Positions 17,127 through 25,658 are shown, numbered from the stretch's first letter. The stretch is DNA of 64,000 nt from Deltaproteobacteria bacterium (GCA_021847425.1 JAJZRF010000002.1:16727-80726); one strand, 5' to 3'. Made by a program: numbers and translations. The notes: generated from the sequence alone by a model not told the origin.

Positions 17127-18089
17127 CTATTCGAGATAGGCGGAAAGCTGGGAGAAGCTGCAGCCATAGGCATCAACCGCTTCCTGTTTTCCCTTCACCC
17201 GGAACGAATATTTCTTAAAAAAGGTCTCAGGCTCAAGGAGGTGCGCAACGGCGTCGCAGCCCATCACAAGATCCAGATCTTCCTGGGTGTTGGTCATATT
17301 TTCCAGACGAAACGCCACGTTGACCACGTCCCCGATCACGGTATAGTTCTGCCCATCCTGGGCAAGGTTTCCCAGCATGGCCTCGCCGGTATTGAGAGCC
17401 GCCCCGATCTGCAAAGGCCAGGGAAGATCCGGAACCTTCTTGCGGAGATTGAGGGTAAAGCTGTTGATGGCAATGGCGGTTTTCAGGGCCTGGTGGATGT
17501 TGTCCCGGAGATTTGGCCCCGACCACAGGGCCATGACCGCGTCGCCGATGAATTTATCGACAATCCCCTCATGTTTGTGCACCAGCTTGCTCACTCCTCC
17601 GGTCCAATGCTGGAGAAGCTGGGAAACCCACTGGTCCCCCATGGTTTCCGACAGTCTGGTGAAATCGTGGATGTCGCAGATCAGGATGGTGATGATCTGT
17701 TTCTGGACAAAGGCTACGGTCATTTCATCGAGGTCCGGTCCGGTTGGTGGTGATGGCCGGGCTGGGGCCGTTTCTTGGTGGAACAGGAGGCGGGTGCTGC
17801 CGATGCCGATGCAGTCCCCGTTTTGCAGGGCAATGGGGGTATGGATTTTCCGGCCGTTGATAAAGGTGCCGTTGGAGCTTCCCAGGTCAATGAGATTGAA
17901 GCGGCCATTTTCCTCCCTTTGGATCATGGCGTGTTTCCGGGATACCCACGAGTAGGGCAGGGAGATATCGGTGTCTTTCACCCGGCCCATGGTATAGGTG
18001 GTGTTGCCGCTGAGCAGCCAGCGTTGGCCGTTGGCTTCCTGGGCATCAAGCAAGGTGAGGGTCGCCGGTGTTTCCGGTGGTGCGGTCAT
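17127..18089 (-). CDS. FHA domain-containing adenylate/guanylate cyclase
   Basis: A soluble 320-residue fusion. Residues of about 25-100 form an FHA phosphothreonine-binding domain, with GR near 35, S50-RKH-53 and LGSSNGTFINGR (69-80) all typical. Residues of about 130-315 form a class III nucleotide cyclase. The metal-binding aspartates are Asp139 in ILICDIHDF and Asp183 in KFIGDAVMALWS, and TVIGDVVNVAFRLEN matches the class III core. ATP or GTP preference cannot be judged. The ATG at 18089 is chosen; an upstream TTG at 18155 would run into the preceding gene. It starts 19 bases after the stop of the SelW-like selenoprotein, so the two are likely cotranscribed. Confidence 0.88.
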   Translation of the reverse strand: MTAPPETPATLTLLDAQEANGQRWLLSGNTTYTMGRVKDTDISLPYSWVSRKHAMIQREENGRFNLIDLGSSNGTFINGRKIHTPIALQNGDCIGIGSTRLLFHQETAPARPSPPTGPDLDEMTVAFVQKQIITILICDIHDFTRLSETMGDQWVSQLLQHWTGGVSKLVHKHEGIVDKFIGDAVMALWSGPNLRDNIHQALKTAIAINSFTLNLRKKVPDLPWPLQIGAALNTGEAMLGNLAQDGQNYTVIGDVVNVAFRLENMTNTQEDLDLVMGCDAVAHLLEPETFFKKYSFRVKGKQEAVDAYGCSFSQLSAYLE

Positions 18090-18108
18090 GGTCGTCGGAG
18101 AGCCTTTT

Positions 18109-18333
18109 TTACCCGTGGCCCTGGATGAGGCTGATAATTTCTTCTGGCTCGGCAAAACGACCGGCTGCCTTTTTTGAAAAGATCAGACAGCCATCGGCTG
18201 TAATCTCGTAGATGCCGCCTGAGCCGGGAATAAGCTCAACCTCGGCGCCGAATTGTTTCTTCAGTTCGGCTTCCAGCCTGGAAGCCCGTGGCAGATAGTT
18301 TCATTGTGTGCAGTAGGTGATGCTGATTTTCAT
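18109..18333 (-). CDS. SelW-like (Rdx family) selenoprotein with in-frame UGA at codon 11
   Basis: This 74-residue gene is missed by ordinary gene calling because codon 11 (18301-18303) is TGA. Read through as selenocysteine, the protein begins MKISITYCTQ-U-NYLPRA, giving the Cys8-x-x-Sec11 redox motif (CxxU) at the N-terminus as in SelW/SelT/SelH thioredoxin-like proteins. The rest matches the family well: a VELIPGSGGIYEI strand-loop, DGCLIFSKK near residues 47-55, and GRFAEPEEI near 58-66. The ATG and the TAA stop (18109-18111) are clean, and there is no other interruption. A hairpin suitable as a bacterial SECIS starts 14 bases after the UGA. The function is presumably a thiol/selenol redox role; the specific partner is unknown. 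It lies upstream of the FHA-cyclase in the same orientation. Confidence 0.85.
18268..18286 (-). promoter_or_regulatory. SECIS-like hairpin after the selenocysteine UGA
   Basis: On the minus strand GGCTTCCA and TGGAAGCC form a perfect 8-bp stem with a GGC loop (or 7 bp closing an AGGCU loop). The stem begins 14 bases after the UGA, so the apical loop lies about 23 bases downstream, within the range used by bacterial SelB. The loop has guanines at its 5' side, as in known bacterial SECIS elements. Confidence 0.7.
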
Positions 18334-18646
18334 GGTGTGTTTCCGGGTGGTGGAAAATATTTTTTTTGTTGAAATCGCAGGGAAGCGCAGACTTCGAAAA
18401 GCCGCGATTACAACAGTGGCCGTTTCGCCGCTCTAACTCCTTGATGTTAAGTCGCTGACCTGTGGCAATTACCCATTTTTACGAGGCCGTTATTGTTACA
18501 GAGTTGGAAAGATTTGCGCAGTCCTTGGTTTCCTTATACCACAACAACAGCTGCGTATAACAGGATGGATTGTCCGATAAATTTGTAGCGATTGCAAGTG
18601 GAGAAATCGACAAGGGCGGGAAAATGATCACGCGGGGCAGCTCCCG
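18334..18646. other. Intergenic region, 313 bp
   Basis: This lies between the flavoprotein stop and the selenoprotein start, both on the minus strand. No open frame of note or RNA fold was recognised. The promoter for the selenoprotein-cyclase unit is expected here, but no convincing -35/-10 pair stands out. Confidence 0.5.
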
Positions 18647-19903
18647 TCAACTGTGCCGGGGAGAAGGATGCGGCGATTGTGGGGTGGATTGCCTCAGCCA
18701 TCTGAGAAGGCCTTGGGCGGCCCGGTATCCGGTGGTAAAGGCGCCCTGCAGCAGGTAGCCGCCGGTTGGCGCTTCCCAGTCCAGCATTTCCCCGGCCACG
18801 AAGACTCCCGGCAGTTGATGGAGCATGAGGTCCGCGTTCACCTCCGGGAAGGTAACGCCCCCGGCGGAGGAAATTGCCTCGGCAAGCGGCCTGGTGTTGA
18901 TGATGGGGACAGGCAGATTTTTGATCTTTCCGGCAAGCACTGCCGGATTTTTCAGCTCTTCCTGGCTACAGATTTCGCGGAGCAACGAATAGGCCGGCCC
19001 GGTGAGGTGTATGGCCTTGCGCAGGAAATTGACGAGACTCTCCTTGCCGCGTGGGTGTGCAAGCTTCTCTCGGAGAAGTTCCAGCGAAAGATCGCGTTTG
19101 AGGTCGAGAAATAGGGGAACAGGGGCGCCTTTTTCCAGCAGATCGCGGATGATACCGCTCAAGGCATAAACCGGGCCTCCTTCCAGGCCATGGTCGGTCA
19201 CCATCACATCGCCGGTGGCCTGCCGGTCGCCGCAGCGGAGCAGAAGATTCTTGAGGGGTTTGCCGCTGAATTGGGCGCGAAAATGCTCGGACCACGCCAC
19301 TTCAAGGCCGCAGTTTGCCGGGCGGAATGGCGCAAGGTGGACGCCTCTCGCGGCAAGGAACGAAGTCCAGCTTCCATCGGAGCCGGTTTGGGGCCAGCTT
19401 GCCCCGCCCAGGGCAAGAAGCACGGCCATGGCCGGGAATTCGAGGAGTGCGCCGTTTTCGGCAAGAAAGAGCGGCGCCCCTGTTTCGGCAAACCCCTGCC
19501 AGCGGTGGTGGTAGTGGAATACTACCCCGCGTCTGCCCAGGGTTTCAAGCCAGACTTTCAGAATATCGGGGGCCTTGGTGTCCTTGGGGAAGACCCGGCC
19601 GCTGGTGCCGACATAGGTTTCGACCCCGAGTCCGCGCAACCAGGCGCGCAGGTCGTCCGGTGAAAAAACGGCCAGGAGATTTTTGAAGATTTCGGCGTTA
19701 TCGCCGTAGCGGGCGGCAAAATCTCCGGCTTTTTCCGAATGGGTGAGATTCAACCCGCTGCGACCGGCAACCAGAAATTTGCGCCCCGCCGAGCCCATTG
19801 CCTCGAAAATATGCACCGGCAGGCCTGCTTCGCTCAGGACCGTCGCCGCCATGAGCCCTGCCGGGCCACAGCCGGCAACCACCACCCTGGTCGCGTTTTT
19901 CAT
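18647..19903 (-). CDS. NAD(P)/FAD-dependent oxidoreductase, HI0933/PP_4765-like flavoprotein
   Basis: A 418-residue FAD protein of the BaiN/RdsA (HI0933-like) superfamily. The dinucleotide fold GCGPAGLMAA is at residues 11-20. GRKFLVAGRSGLNLTHSE follows near residues 45-62, and TSGRVFPKDTKA lies at about 115. The C-terminal MLDWEAPTGGYLLQGAF motif is typical of the PP_4765-type subgroup. The substrate is not established for this subgroup. The start at the ATG 19903 is used instead of an in-frame extension to 20053, because the GxGxxG strand begins here and the extension overlaps the small upstream gene. That gene's TGA stop overlaps this ATG (19900-19903). Confidence 0.88.
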   Translation of the reverse strand: MKNATRVVVAGCGPAGLMAATVLSEAGLPVHIFEAMGSAGRKFLVAGRSGLNLTHSEKAGDFAARYGDNAEIFKNLLAVFSPDDLRAWLRGLGVETYVGTSGRVFPKDTKAPDILKVWLETLGRRGVVFHYHHRWQGFAETGAPLFLAENGALLEFPAMAVLLALGGASWPQTGSDGSWTSFLAARGVHLAPFRPANCGLEVAWSEHFRAQFSGKPLKNLLLRCGDRQATGDVMVTDHGLEGGPVYALSGIIRDLLEKGAPVPLFLDLKRDLSLELLREKLAHPRGKESLVNFLRKAIHLTGPAYSLLREICSQEELKNPAVLAGKIKNLPVPIINTRPLAEAISSAGGVTFPEVNADLMLHQLPGVFVAGEMLDWEAPTGGYLLQGAFTTGYRAAQGLLRWLRQSTPQSPHPSPRHS

Positions 19904-20094
19904 GGGGGAGATTGTTTTTTCCCTGTCTTGCCGGAGCTCTTTTTGTGCTCCAGCTCCTTGATCCGCTCGGTAAGCGCTTCGCTCAAGGTTACCCTCCCCT
20001 CGAGCACGCATCCCGGTCGGCCTGGAATACAGTCCTCTTTGAGCATCAGGCATTTGTCGTCATTGTAGTCGTAGTTTTTGCAGGAAAAGCTCAT
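19900..20094 (-). CDS. Small cysteine-containing conserved-looking protein
   Basis: A 64-residue protein starting MSFSCKNYDYNDDKCLMLKE. It has four cysteines in the first 30 residues (C5, C15, C22, C29 counting from the ATG at 20094) arranged around CIPGRPGCVLEGR, followed by a charged Lys-rich tail. The spacing suggests a metal site or disulfides but matches no family I can name. An upstream TTG at 20100 is also possible. Its stop overlaps the flavoprotein start (ATGA), so the two are probably translationally coupled and functionally linked. The coding call rests on the coupling and the conserved-looking Cys pattern. Confidence 0.65.
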   Translation of the reverse strand: MSFSCKNYDYNDDKCLMLKEDCIPGRPGCVLEGRVTLSEALTERIKELEHKKSSGKTGKKQSPP

Positions 20095-20217
20095 CGCCAA
20101 AGAACCCCTGGTGTAGGGTGAAATTTTGTAAGTACTCAGGTGGATAGGCCGAAGGCTGAAGGTTCTTTTGGTATACTTCAGTCTTCAGCCGTCAGCCTCA
20201 ATTCCCAAACAGCTACG

Positions 20218-21603
20218 TCAGCGTTTCAGGATGCCGTGTTTTTTCATTTTATACTGGAGCAGGCTCTTGGTGATGCCCAGGGCATCGGCCGCTTTTGTCT
20301 GGACATAGTCGGATTTGCTCAAGGCGGAGAGGACCATTTTCTTTTCAATGCCGTCAAGCACATCGGGCAGCGGGGTGTTGACCGGGATCGCCTGCTCCAT
20401 GTCAAACCCATTCAGCCACTGCATGGGTTTTTTCCCGGGCATGGTTTCGGGCTGCACATCTTCCGGGCGGATCAAGTTTCTGCTGCAGAGAATGGCTGCC
20501 CGTTCGATGGTGTTTTCCAACTCGCGGATGTTGCCTTCCCAGGGCAGGGTCGTGAGAAACCGCACGGTTTCCGTGGTAATCTCCAGCTTGGGCTTGTCGA
20601 GCTGCTTGGCGTATTTGTTGACAAAATGGGCGACCAGCAAGGGGATATCATCGGTGCGCTCTCTGAGGGGGGGGAGGTGGATGTGGAGCACATTGAGCCG
20701 GTAATAGAGATCTTCCCGGAAATGACCCTTGTCCACCTCATCCTTGAGATCCCTGTTGGTCGCGGCGATGATCCGGACATCAACCCGCAGGGTCTGGCTG
20801 CCCCCGACCCGCTCGAAGTTGCGTTCCTGGAGAACGCGCAGCAGTTTGGCCTGGAGCGGCATGGCCATCTCGCCGACCTCGTCGAGAAACAGGCTGCCGG
20901 TGTCGGCCAGTTCGAACCTTCCCTTGCGCAGGGCGATGGCCCCGGTGAAGGCGCCTTTTTCATGGCCGAAGAGTTCGCTTTCCAGGAGATTTTCCGGCAG
21001 GCCCGCGCAGTTGAGGGAAATGAACGGCGCCTTTTCGCGCGGGCTGTTGCAGTGGATGGCCCTGGCCACCAGCTCCTTGCCGGTGCCGGATTCGCCGGTG
21101 ATCAGGACCGAAGTCGAGGTCGGAGCCACCTTTTCGATAAGGTTGAAGATGGCCTGCATTTTCTGGTTCTTGCCGACCATGCTGGAATAAGAGGTGCGGG
21201 AGCGCATTTCCTCCCGGAGCCGGATGTTTTCGCGGAGCAAGGCGTAATGCTCCAGAGCCTTGTTGGCGTTCAGCACCAGTTCGTCGTTGTTGAAGGGCTT
21301 GGTGAGATAGTTGAATGCCCCGGCTTTCATGGCGGCCACGGCCATTTCCACCTCTCCGAAGGCCGTGACCATAATGACGGGCAGGTCCGGGTTGAGGGCT
21401 TTGGCCGCATTGAGCAGTCCCAGGCCGTCGAGCCCAGGCATGCGCATATCGGTAATCACCAGGTCAATGTCGGTCTCGCCCAGGATTTTGAGGGCCTCTT
21501 CCCCATTCCCGGCGGTAAAGACGCCGAACCCTTCCTCCCCGAGCAGCTCGGAGAGGACTACCAGGTAGTTTGGCTCATCGTCAACAATCAGTACGGTCTT
21601 CAT
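20218..21603 (-). CDS. Sigma-54-dependent response regulator (NtrC family)
   Basis: A 461-residue enhancer-binding activator. The receiver domain (1-120) has the acidic pair at Asp8-Asp9, phosphoacceptor Asp52 in LVITDMRMPG, and Lys102. The AAA+ domain has Walker A GESGTGKE at 170-177 and the sigma-54 contact loop GAFTGA at 217-222, so it should activate RpoN-RNA polymerase. The C-terminus ends in a Fis-type helix-turn-helix (KAADALGITKSLLQYKMKKH). It is the third gene of a minus-strand group after a stand-alone receiver and a CheA-like kinase; the kinase may phosphorylate both. A hairpin (20154-20190) without a T-run lies just downstream. Confidence 0.95.
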   Translation of the reverse strand: MKTVLIVDDEPNYLVVLSELLGEEGFGVFTAGNGEEALKILGETDIDLVITDMRMPGLDGLGLLNAAKALNPDLPVIMVTAFGEVEMAVAAMKAGAFNYLTKPFNNDELVLNANKALEHYALLRENIRLREEMRSRTSYSSMVGKNQKMQAIFNLIEKVAPTSTSVLITGESGTGKELVARAIHCNSPREKAPFISLNCAGLPENLLESELFGHEKGAFTGAIALRKGRFELADTGSLFLDEVGEMAMPLQAKLLRVLQERNFERVGGSQTLRVDVRIIAATNRDLKDEVDKGHFREDLYYRLNVLHIHLPPLRERTDDIPLLVAHFVNKYAKQLDKPKLEITTETVRFLTTLPWEGNIRELENTIERAAILCSRNLIRPEDVQPETMPGKKPMQWLNGFDMEQAIPVNTPLPDVLDGIEKKMVLSALSKSDYVQTKAADALGITKSLLQYKMKKHGILKR

Positions 21604-21678
21604 TATGAAAGCAGCCTTGCAGCAGTAGAATTTTTCGGGAAAACGTCTTGTGAGCGCCTTGGGGTGAAGGCATGCCTG

Positions 21679-23970
21679 CTATGCGGCATGCTCGGCGATT
21701 TCCTTGATATCGGCAATCAGGACAATATCGTCGTTGCCCATGATGGTGTATCCGCAGACCCCATTGATTTTTTGGAGTTTTTTGTAGCCATCGCCAAACT
21801 CCTTGGCCACGATTTTCTGGTAGGAAAGGATGCGGTCAACGAGCAGGCCGATCCCATGGGGCTTGCAGACCACAACAACTTTATTGCTCTTGCCGGCCAG
21901 GGTCGAGGAGGCTTCCGGGTAAAAGAAGGTGTTGAGCTCAACAAGCCTAAGGATTCCGCCATCATATGCGATACAGTTGTTTTCCGCAAGGAGAGGGATG
22001 ATGTTTTCTGTTTCGATGATCGTGGTGATCTCATCGGAGGGAATGGCATAGGTCTCGTTGCCTGATTCAGCGAGCATGGCATCCTTGGTGACCAGGGTTT
22101 TGGTGAGCGGCACGGTGAGGGAAACCCTGGTGCCTTTGCCCACGGTGGAATCGAGCTGGATGCTGCCGTTGCAATCCTTGAGGCCGGACATGACCACGTC
22201 CATGCCCACCCCGCGGCCCGAGACCTCGCTGACCTTTTCCGCCGAGCTGAACCCAGGCCTGAAAATAAGGTTGATCAGCTCCCGGTCGCTCAATCGCTCC
22301 AACTCTTCAACTCCCATGAACCCCTTGTTTCTGGCGATTTCCTTCATTTTTAGCGGATCGATGCCCAGGCCGTCGTCTTCGATGATGATATGGACATTGT
22401 TCTCGTCCGTCCGCGCATGCAGGGTGAGGCTGCCCTGTTGCGGCTTGCCGGTTTTCTTTCTTGCCTCCGGCGTTTCGAGGCCGTGATCCAAGGAATTGCG
22501 CAGGATGTGGACCAGTGGGTTTTCGATTTTTTCCAGCAGGTCTTTGTCGATGACGGTTTCTTCGCCGGTGATGGTGAACTGAACATCCTTGCGGAGCGAA
22601 GTGGAAAGCTGGCGGACCACCTTGGGGAATCGCTGGAACAGTGATTTGACCGGCACCCGGCGGATGCTCATGACATTGGCGTGCAATTTTTCAAGCTGTT
22701 CGTCAAGCGCATGCACAATGCCGTCAAATCTGGAGATGAGCCCAAAATTCGCCAGATTGGCTTCCATCTGTTTTTTGAGAAAATTGAGGGAATCGAGGCT
22801 GATGTAAAGCCCGCCCACGGAATTGGCGAAGTTGTCGAGCCGCGCCTGATCAATGCGGATGGTTTTTGTCTGCTCGCCGCTTTTGCTTTCCCTGAGGTGG
22901 GCGTCGAGGGACCGTTTATCCTGGATTTCCAGGGCTTTTTTCAGGTCATTTTCCTGGATAGCCCCCTGTTCGAGGAGCAGTTCCCCGATCTTTTTCTGCT
23001 GGCCCAAGGCTGCGGAGATCTGCGCTTCGCTGACAAGCTGCTGCTCCACCAGAATTTCACCCAGCCGGGTGCTGCCAACCTTTGCCCTGGCCTCAAAACA
23101 GCCGATCACCGAGTTGAGGAGGTTTCGGCAGAGGGTGTTGTATTCATCGCTGGCCACCATCAGGGGGTCATCAAGGAAGTTTCGCATGGCAAGGAGTTCG
23201 TCAAGCACTCCGGCGATGGCGCTGTTGCCTTGCAGGGCTTCGCTTATCTGGGCAAGGGCCTGGGCAAAGGCGAGCAGGAGATCCTTGCCCGCGGCCTTTT
23301 TGCCTTCAAGAAGCCCGAGGATCAAACCGAACTGGGCCAGCTGGCTGCTGAACTCCCTGTCGCCCAGAAAGTATTGGCTGTCTGGGGAGTAGGCGCTGCT
23401 CGGCCCTGTGTGTTTTTTGGCGGCGATAATTGTCTGGAGATCGATATTGGCTTTTTCAATTTGATCCAGCAACCCCGGGATTGTGGGGTGGGCGTAAATA
23501 TTCTGGCCAAGATCCAGGAATTCATGGAGAAGATTTTCCAGGGTGATGACACTTTGGATGGAACCGGTTGCACTAATGGGCTGGACCGCCTCAATCTGGA
23601 TGAGGAACTCTTTTTCTTCCGGGAGAAAAGCCACTGCGGCAGGGTTTTTTTGAGCCCGGTCGAGCATGGCCTGCAGGTATTCCACCCCCTTGAGCAGAAG
23701 GTCGATGATTTTTTTGTTGATGATGATTTCGCCTTTGCGGCAGGCGGCAAGGAGATTTTCCAGGCGGTGGGAGAACTTGTTGATGTTGGTGAGGCCGAAG
23801 AAGCCGGAATTCCCCTTGAGGCTGTGAACCGGGCGAAAGATCCTGTTGATGATCTCACCGTTTCCGGGATCATCTTCCAGAGCGATGAAGTCCGCTTCGA
23901 TTCCCTGGAGGGAATCGAAGGATTCATCGATAAAGCCTTGGAGTGCGTCAAGATCAACGTCATACTGCAT
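21679..23970 (-). CDS. CheA-type chemotaxis histidine kinase with internal GEILxEQ repeats
   Basis: A 763-residue hybrid of standard and unusual parts. An N-terminal Hpt domain has phosphoacceptor His49 in RPVHSLKGNSGFFG. Residues of about 300-355 hold two consecutive repeats, LGEILVEQQLVSEAQI and IGELLLEQGAIQENDL, resembling the N-terminal module of GspE/MshE ATPases and not usual in CheA. Dimerisation and ATPase domains follow (N-box HILRNSLDHGLE, G1 EDDGLGID, and FRPGFSSAEKVSEVSGRGVGMD). A CheW-like receptor-coupling domain closes the protein. No MCP, CheW or CheR/CheB gene is nearby. It begins one base after the preceding receiver gene and is likely cotranscribed with it. Confidence 0.93.
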   Translation of the reverse strand: MQYDVDLDALQGFIDESFDSLQGIEADFIALEDDPGNGEIINRIFRPVHSLKGNSGFFGLTNINKFSHRLENLLAACRKGEIIINKKIIDLLLKGVEYLQAMLDRAQKNPAAVAFLPEEKEFLIQIEAVQPISATGSIQSVITLENLLHEFLDLGQNIYAHPTIPGLLDQIEKANIDLQTIIAAKKHTGPSSAYSPDSQYFLGDREFSSQLAQFGLILGLLEGKKAAGKDLLLAFAQALAQISEALQGNSAIAGVLDELLAMRNFLDDPLMVASDEYNTLCRNLLNSVIGCFEARAKVGSTRLGEILVEQQLVSEAQISAALGQQKKIGELLLEQGAIQENDLKKALEIQDKRSLDAHLRESKSGEQTKTIRIDQARLDNFANSVGGLYISLDSLNFLKKQMEANLANFGLISRFDGIVHALDEQLEKLHANVMSIRRVPVKSLFQRFPKVVRQLSTSLRKDVQFTITGEETVIDKDLLEKIENPLVHILRNSLDHGLETPEARKKTGKPQQGSLTLHARTDENNVHIIIEDDGLGIDPLKMKEIARNKGFMGVEELERLSDRELINLIFRPGFSSAEKVSEVSGRGVGMDVVMSGLKDCNGSIQLDSTVGKGTRVSLTVPLTKTLVTKDAMLAESGNETYAIPSDEITTIIETENIIPLLAENNCIAYDGGILRLVELNTFFYPEASSTLAGKSNKVVVVCKPHGIGLLVDRILSYQKIVAKEFGDGYKKLQKINGVCGYTIMGNDDIVLIADIKEIAEHAA

Positions 23971-23971
23971 G

Positions 23972-24394
23972 TCAGTTTCCTTTTTCGCTGGCCAGCTCTT
24001 TGAGAATCTCGTTGATTCGGTTCAGTTTTTTGGCGGCACCATCCACGGCATCAATGAGTGCCTGCATGTCTTTGAAAGGCTTGAAGAAGATGTCATTTGC
24101 CCCATAGCGGAAGGCATTGAGGGTGTTGTTGATCGTGATGTAGCCGGTGATCATGATCACCTGGATGGTGCCGTTGTAATTTTTGATTTTGCGCAGCAGG
24201 GAAAGTCCGTCCAGTTCCGGCATCATGATGTCGCTGATGACGATGTCGAAATGTTCGTCCTCGATCATCTCGTAGGCTTTGACCGGGTTGTTGCAGGTCG
24301 TGATCTCATAGGGGGTTTCGGCAAAGGTCCGGGTAAGGGCCTTCAGGACGCTTGTTGAGTCATCGACGATGAGGAGTTTGTATTTTCTGGCCAT
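23972..24394 (-). CDS. Single-domain response regulator
   Basis: A CheY-like receiver of 140 residues. The acidic pair Asp11-Asp12, phosphoacceptor Asp55 in IVISDIMMPELDG, a Thr in MITGY and a Lys in FFKPF are all present. No output domain follows; only a short helical tail. The ATG at 24394 is used, since an upstream frame extension to 24439 has no homology. It is the first gene of the receiver-CheA-NtrC unit, with a one-base gap to CheA. It could act as a phosphate sink or as the output of the kinase. Confidence 0.92.
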   Translation of the reverse strand: MARKYKLLIVDDSTSVLKALTRTFAETPYEITTCNNPVKAYEMIEDEHFDIVISDIMMPELDGLSLLRKIKNYNGTIQVIMITGYITINNTLNAFRYGANDIFFKPFKDMQALIDAVDGAAKKLNRINEILKELASEKGN

Positions 24395-24639
24395 GTGCGC
24401 GCATCCTTGCTGGGTATGTTTGAGGGGATAATCTGTCAAGGTTGGGAGCCCGGTGCAGTCCGCCTCTTAATATCGATTGTTGGAAATATTTTTGAAGGAA
24501 CAAGGGAGAGTAAGAGCCGGGCAATCGCTATGGGTATCATAGGATCATTTCGGAAAAGGGATCAAGCGAAAAAAAAGAGGGGCTCGACGGCAGTGTCTGG
24601 GGTGAACAGAGAGGTTTTTTACTTGAATGCGGGGGGCGC

Positions 24640-25401
24640 CTACCAGAGGATGTCTTCCCAGTGCTGTTGGGCAGCTGACTTGTTTGCCTGCTCCGCGATG
24701 GCTTTCTTTTCCTGTGAGGTTAATTCATCCGAGAGAATATTATCGAGGTTGGCCGGGTCAACTATGCATGTTGTTTCCAGTGTTGCCCCGATTGTTTCCA
24801 GTGCAGACAGAACATTGTAGGCGAGAGAATCAGCGCTTTTTCCTGCCAGGGCATTCATAACGAAAAATTCAACATACAAAGAAGGCCAGTCAAGCTGGTG
24901 GATGTGCCGCCATATCTTGACTGCCTGGATTTCACGAAGGTGGGGTGATTTGGCGACGGTATCCACATGGAGATTCACGTCGGTTTGCCGCAAGGTATCG
25001 GACTTGAGCCAATAGAGGTCATGATAACCCTCATAGCCTGCTTGGGCCCGACCGGGAATCAGGTCGAGATCCGTGCCGTTTATGGAAATGCCAATGGAAA
25101 CATTCTGACGGCGGGGATGCCAGCCATGCAAGGTGGCCAGGGTAAACAGCTCGTCATAGATTTTCTTCAAGGTCCCAGGCATTTCTGGTTTTAAAGAGAT
25201 GAAGATATCCACATCGGTTACGCCATGCACGGCTGTTTGTTTTGCGTACGAGCCGGAATATGACAGAGCAACAAGCCAGTCTCCCGCCCAACGCTGTATC
25301 TTGGGGGCAATGCGGCTCGCTGCTTGTTCCGCGGCAGACTCAGGCCCGCGGGGGACTTCATATTTTTTGAGGATGGAGAGGATATATTCGTCGCCTGTCA
25401 T
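24640..25401 (-). CDS. Orphan SMODS/CD-NTase-like nucleotidyltransferase
   Basis: A 253-residue polymerase-beta-fold nucleotidyltransferase. The active-site signature is SGSYAKQTAVHGVTDVDIF at residues 49-67, with Gly50-Ser51 and the metal-binding Asp63 and Asp65. A third acidic site is in GTDLDLIPGR (Asp111/Asp113). This layout fits the OAS/CD-NTase (SMODS) superfamily that makes cyclic or linear oligonucleotide signals; archaeal-type CCA-adding enzymes are the alternative. The ATG at 25401 is chosen because the MTGDEYILSILKKY start resembles family N-termini. The frame continues open to a TTG at 25653 (84 more residues, no known domain). No CBASS effector, ubiquitin-like or protease partner gene is adjacent. 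Confidence 0.72.
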   Translation of the reverse strand: MTGDEYILSILKKYEVPRGPESAAEQAASRIAPKIQRWAGDWLVALSYSGSYAKQTAVHGVTDVDIFISLKPEMPGTLKKIYDELFTLATLHGWHPRRQNVSIGISINGTDLDLIPGRAQAGYEGYHDLYWLKSDTLRQTDVNLHVDTVAKSPHLREIQAVKIWRHIHQLDWPSLYVEFFVMNALAGKSADSLAYNVLSALETIGATLETTCIVDPANLDNILSDELTSQEKKAIAEQANKSAAQQHWEDILW

Positions 25402-25658
25402 GCGATTACCCTTTGTGTCCGGGATCGGTTCCCTCTGTTTACTAAGAGAAAAATGTCTGCCTTGATCCAATGGATTCCCAAAAACCTGCGGGAACTCATT
25501 TCTAGGTTTGTAGTACTGTTGGTTGGCCAGGAAGTCAATCCCGCTTTTTGTGTAAAACAGGTCTTCCGGCAGGGAAATTGTCCGGGCTTGTTCTTGATAT
25601 TGATAAGCAGCGTCGGGCGAAGATGGGGCGCTTCCTCCCTGGTATCCTGCCAAGCCTC

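Noticed and set aside
20154..20190. Hairpin with GGCTGAAG/CTTCAGCC arms after the NtrC-type gene
   Set aside because: Considered as a terminator, but it has no T-run in the minus-strand direction, so no terminator is claimed.
20140..22065. 641-codon plus-strand frame opposite the NtrC and CheA genes
   Set aside because: Antisense shadow with no recognisable domain, covering two real genes.
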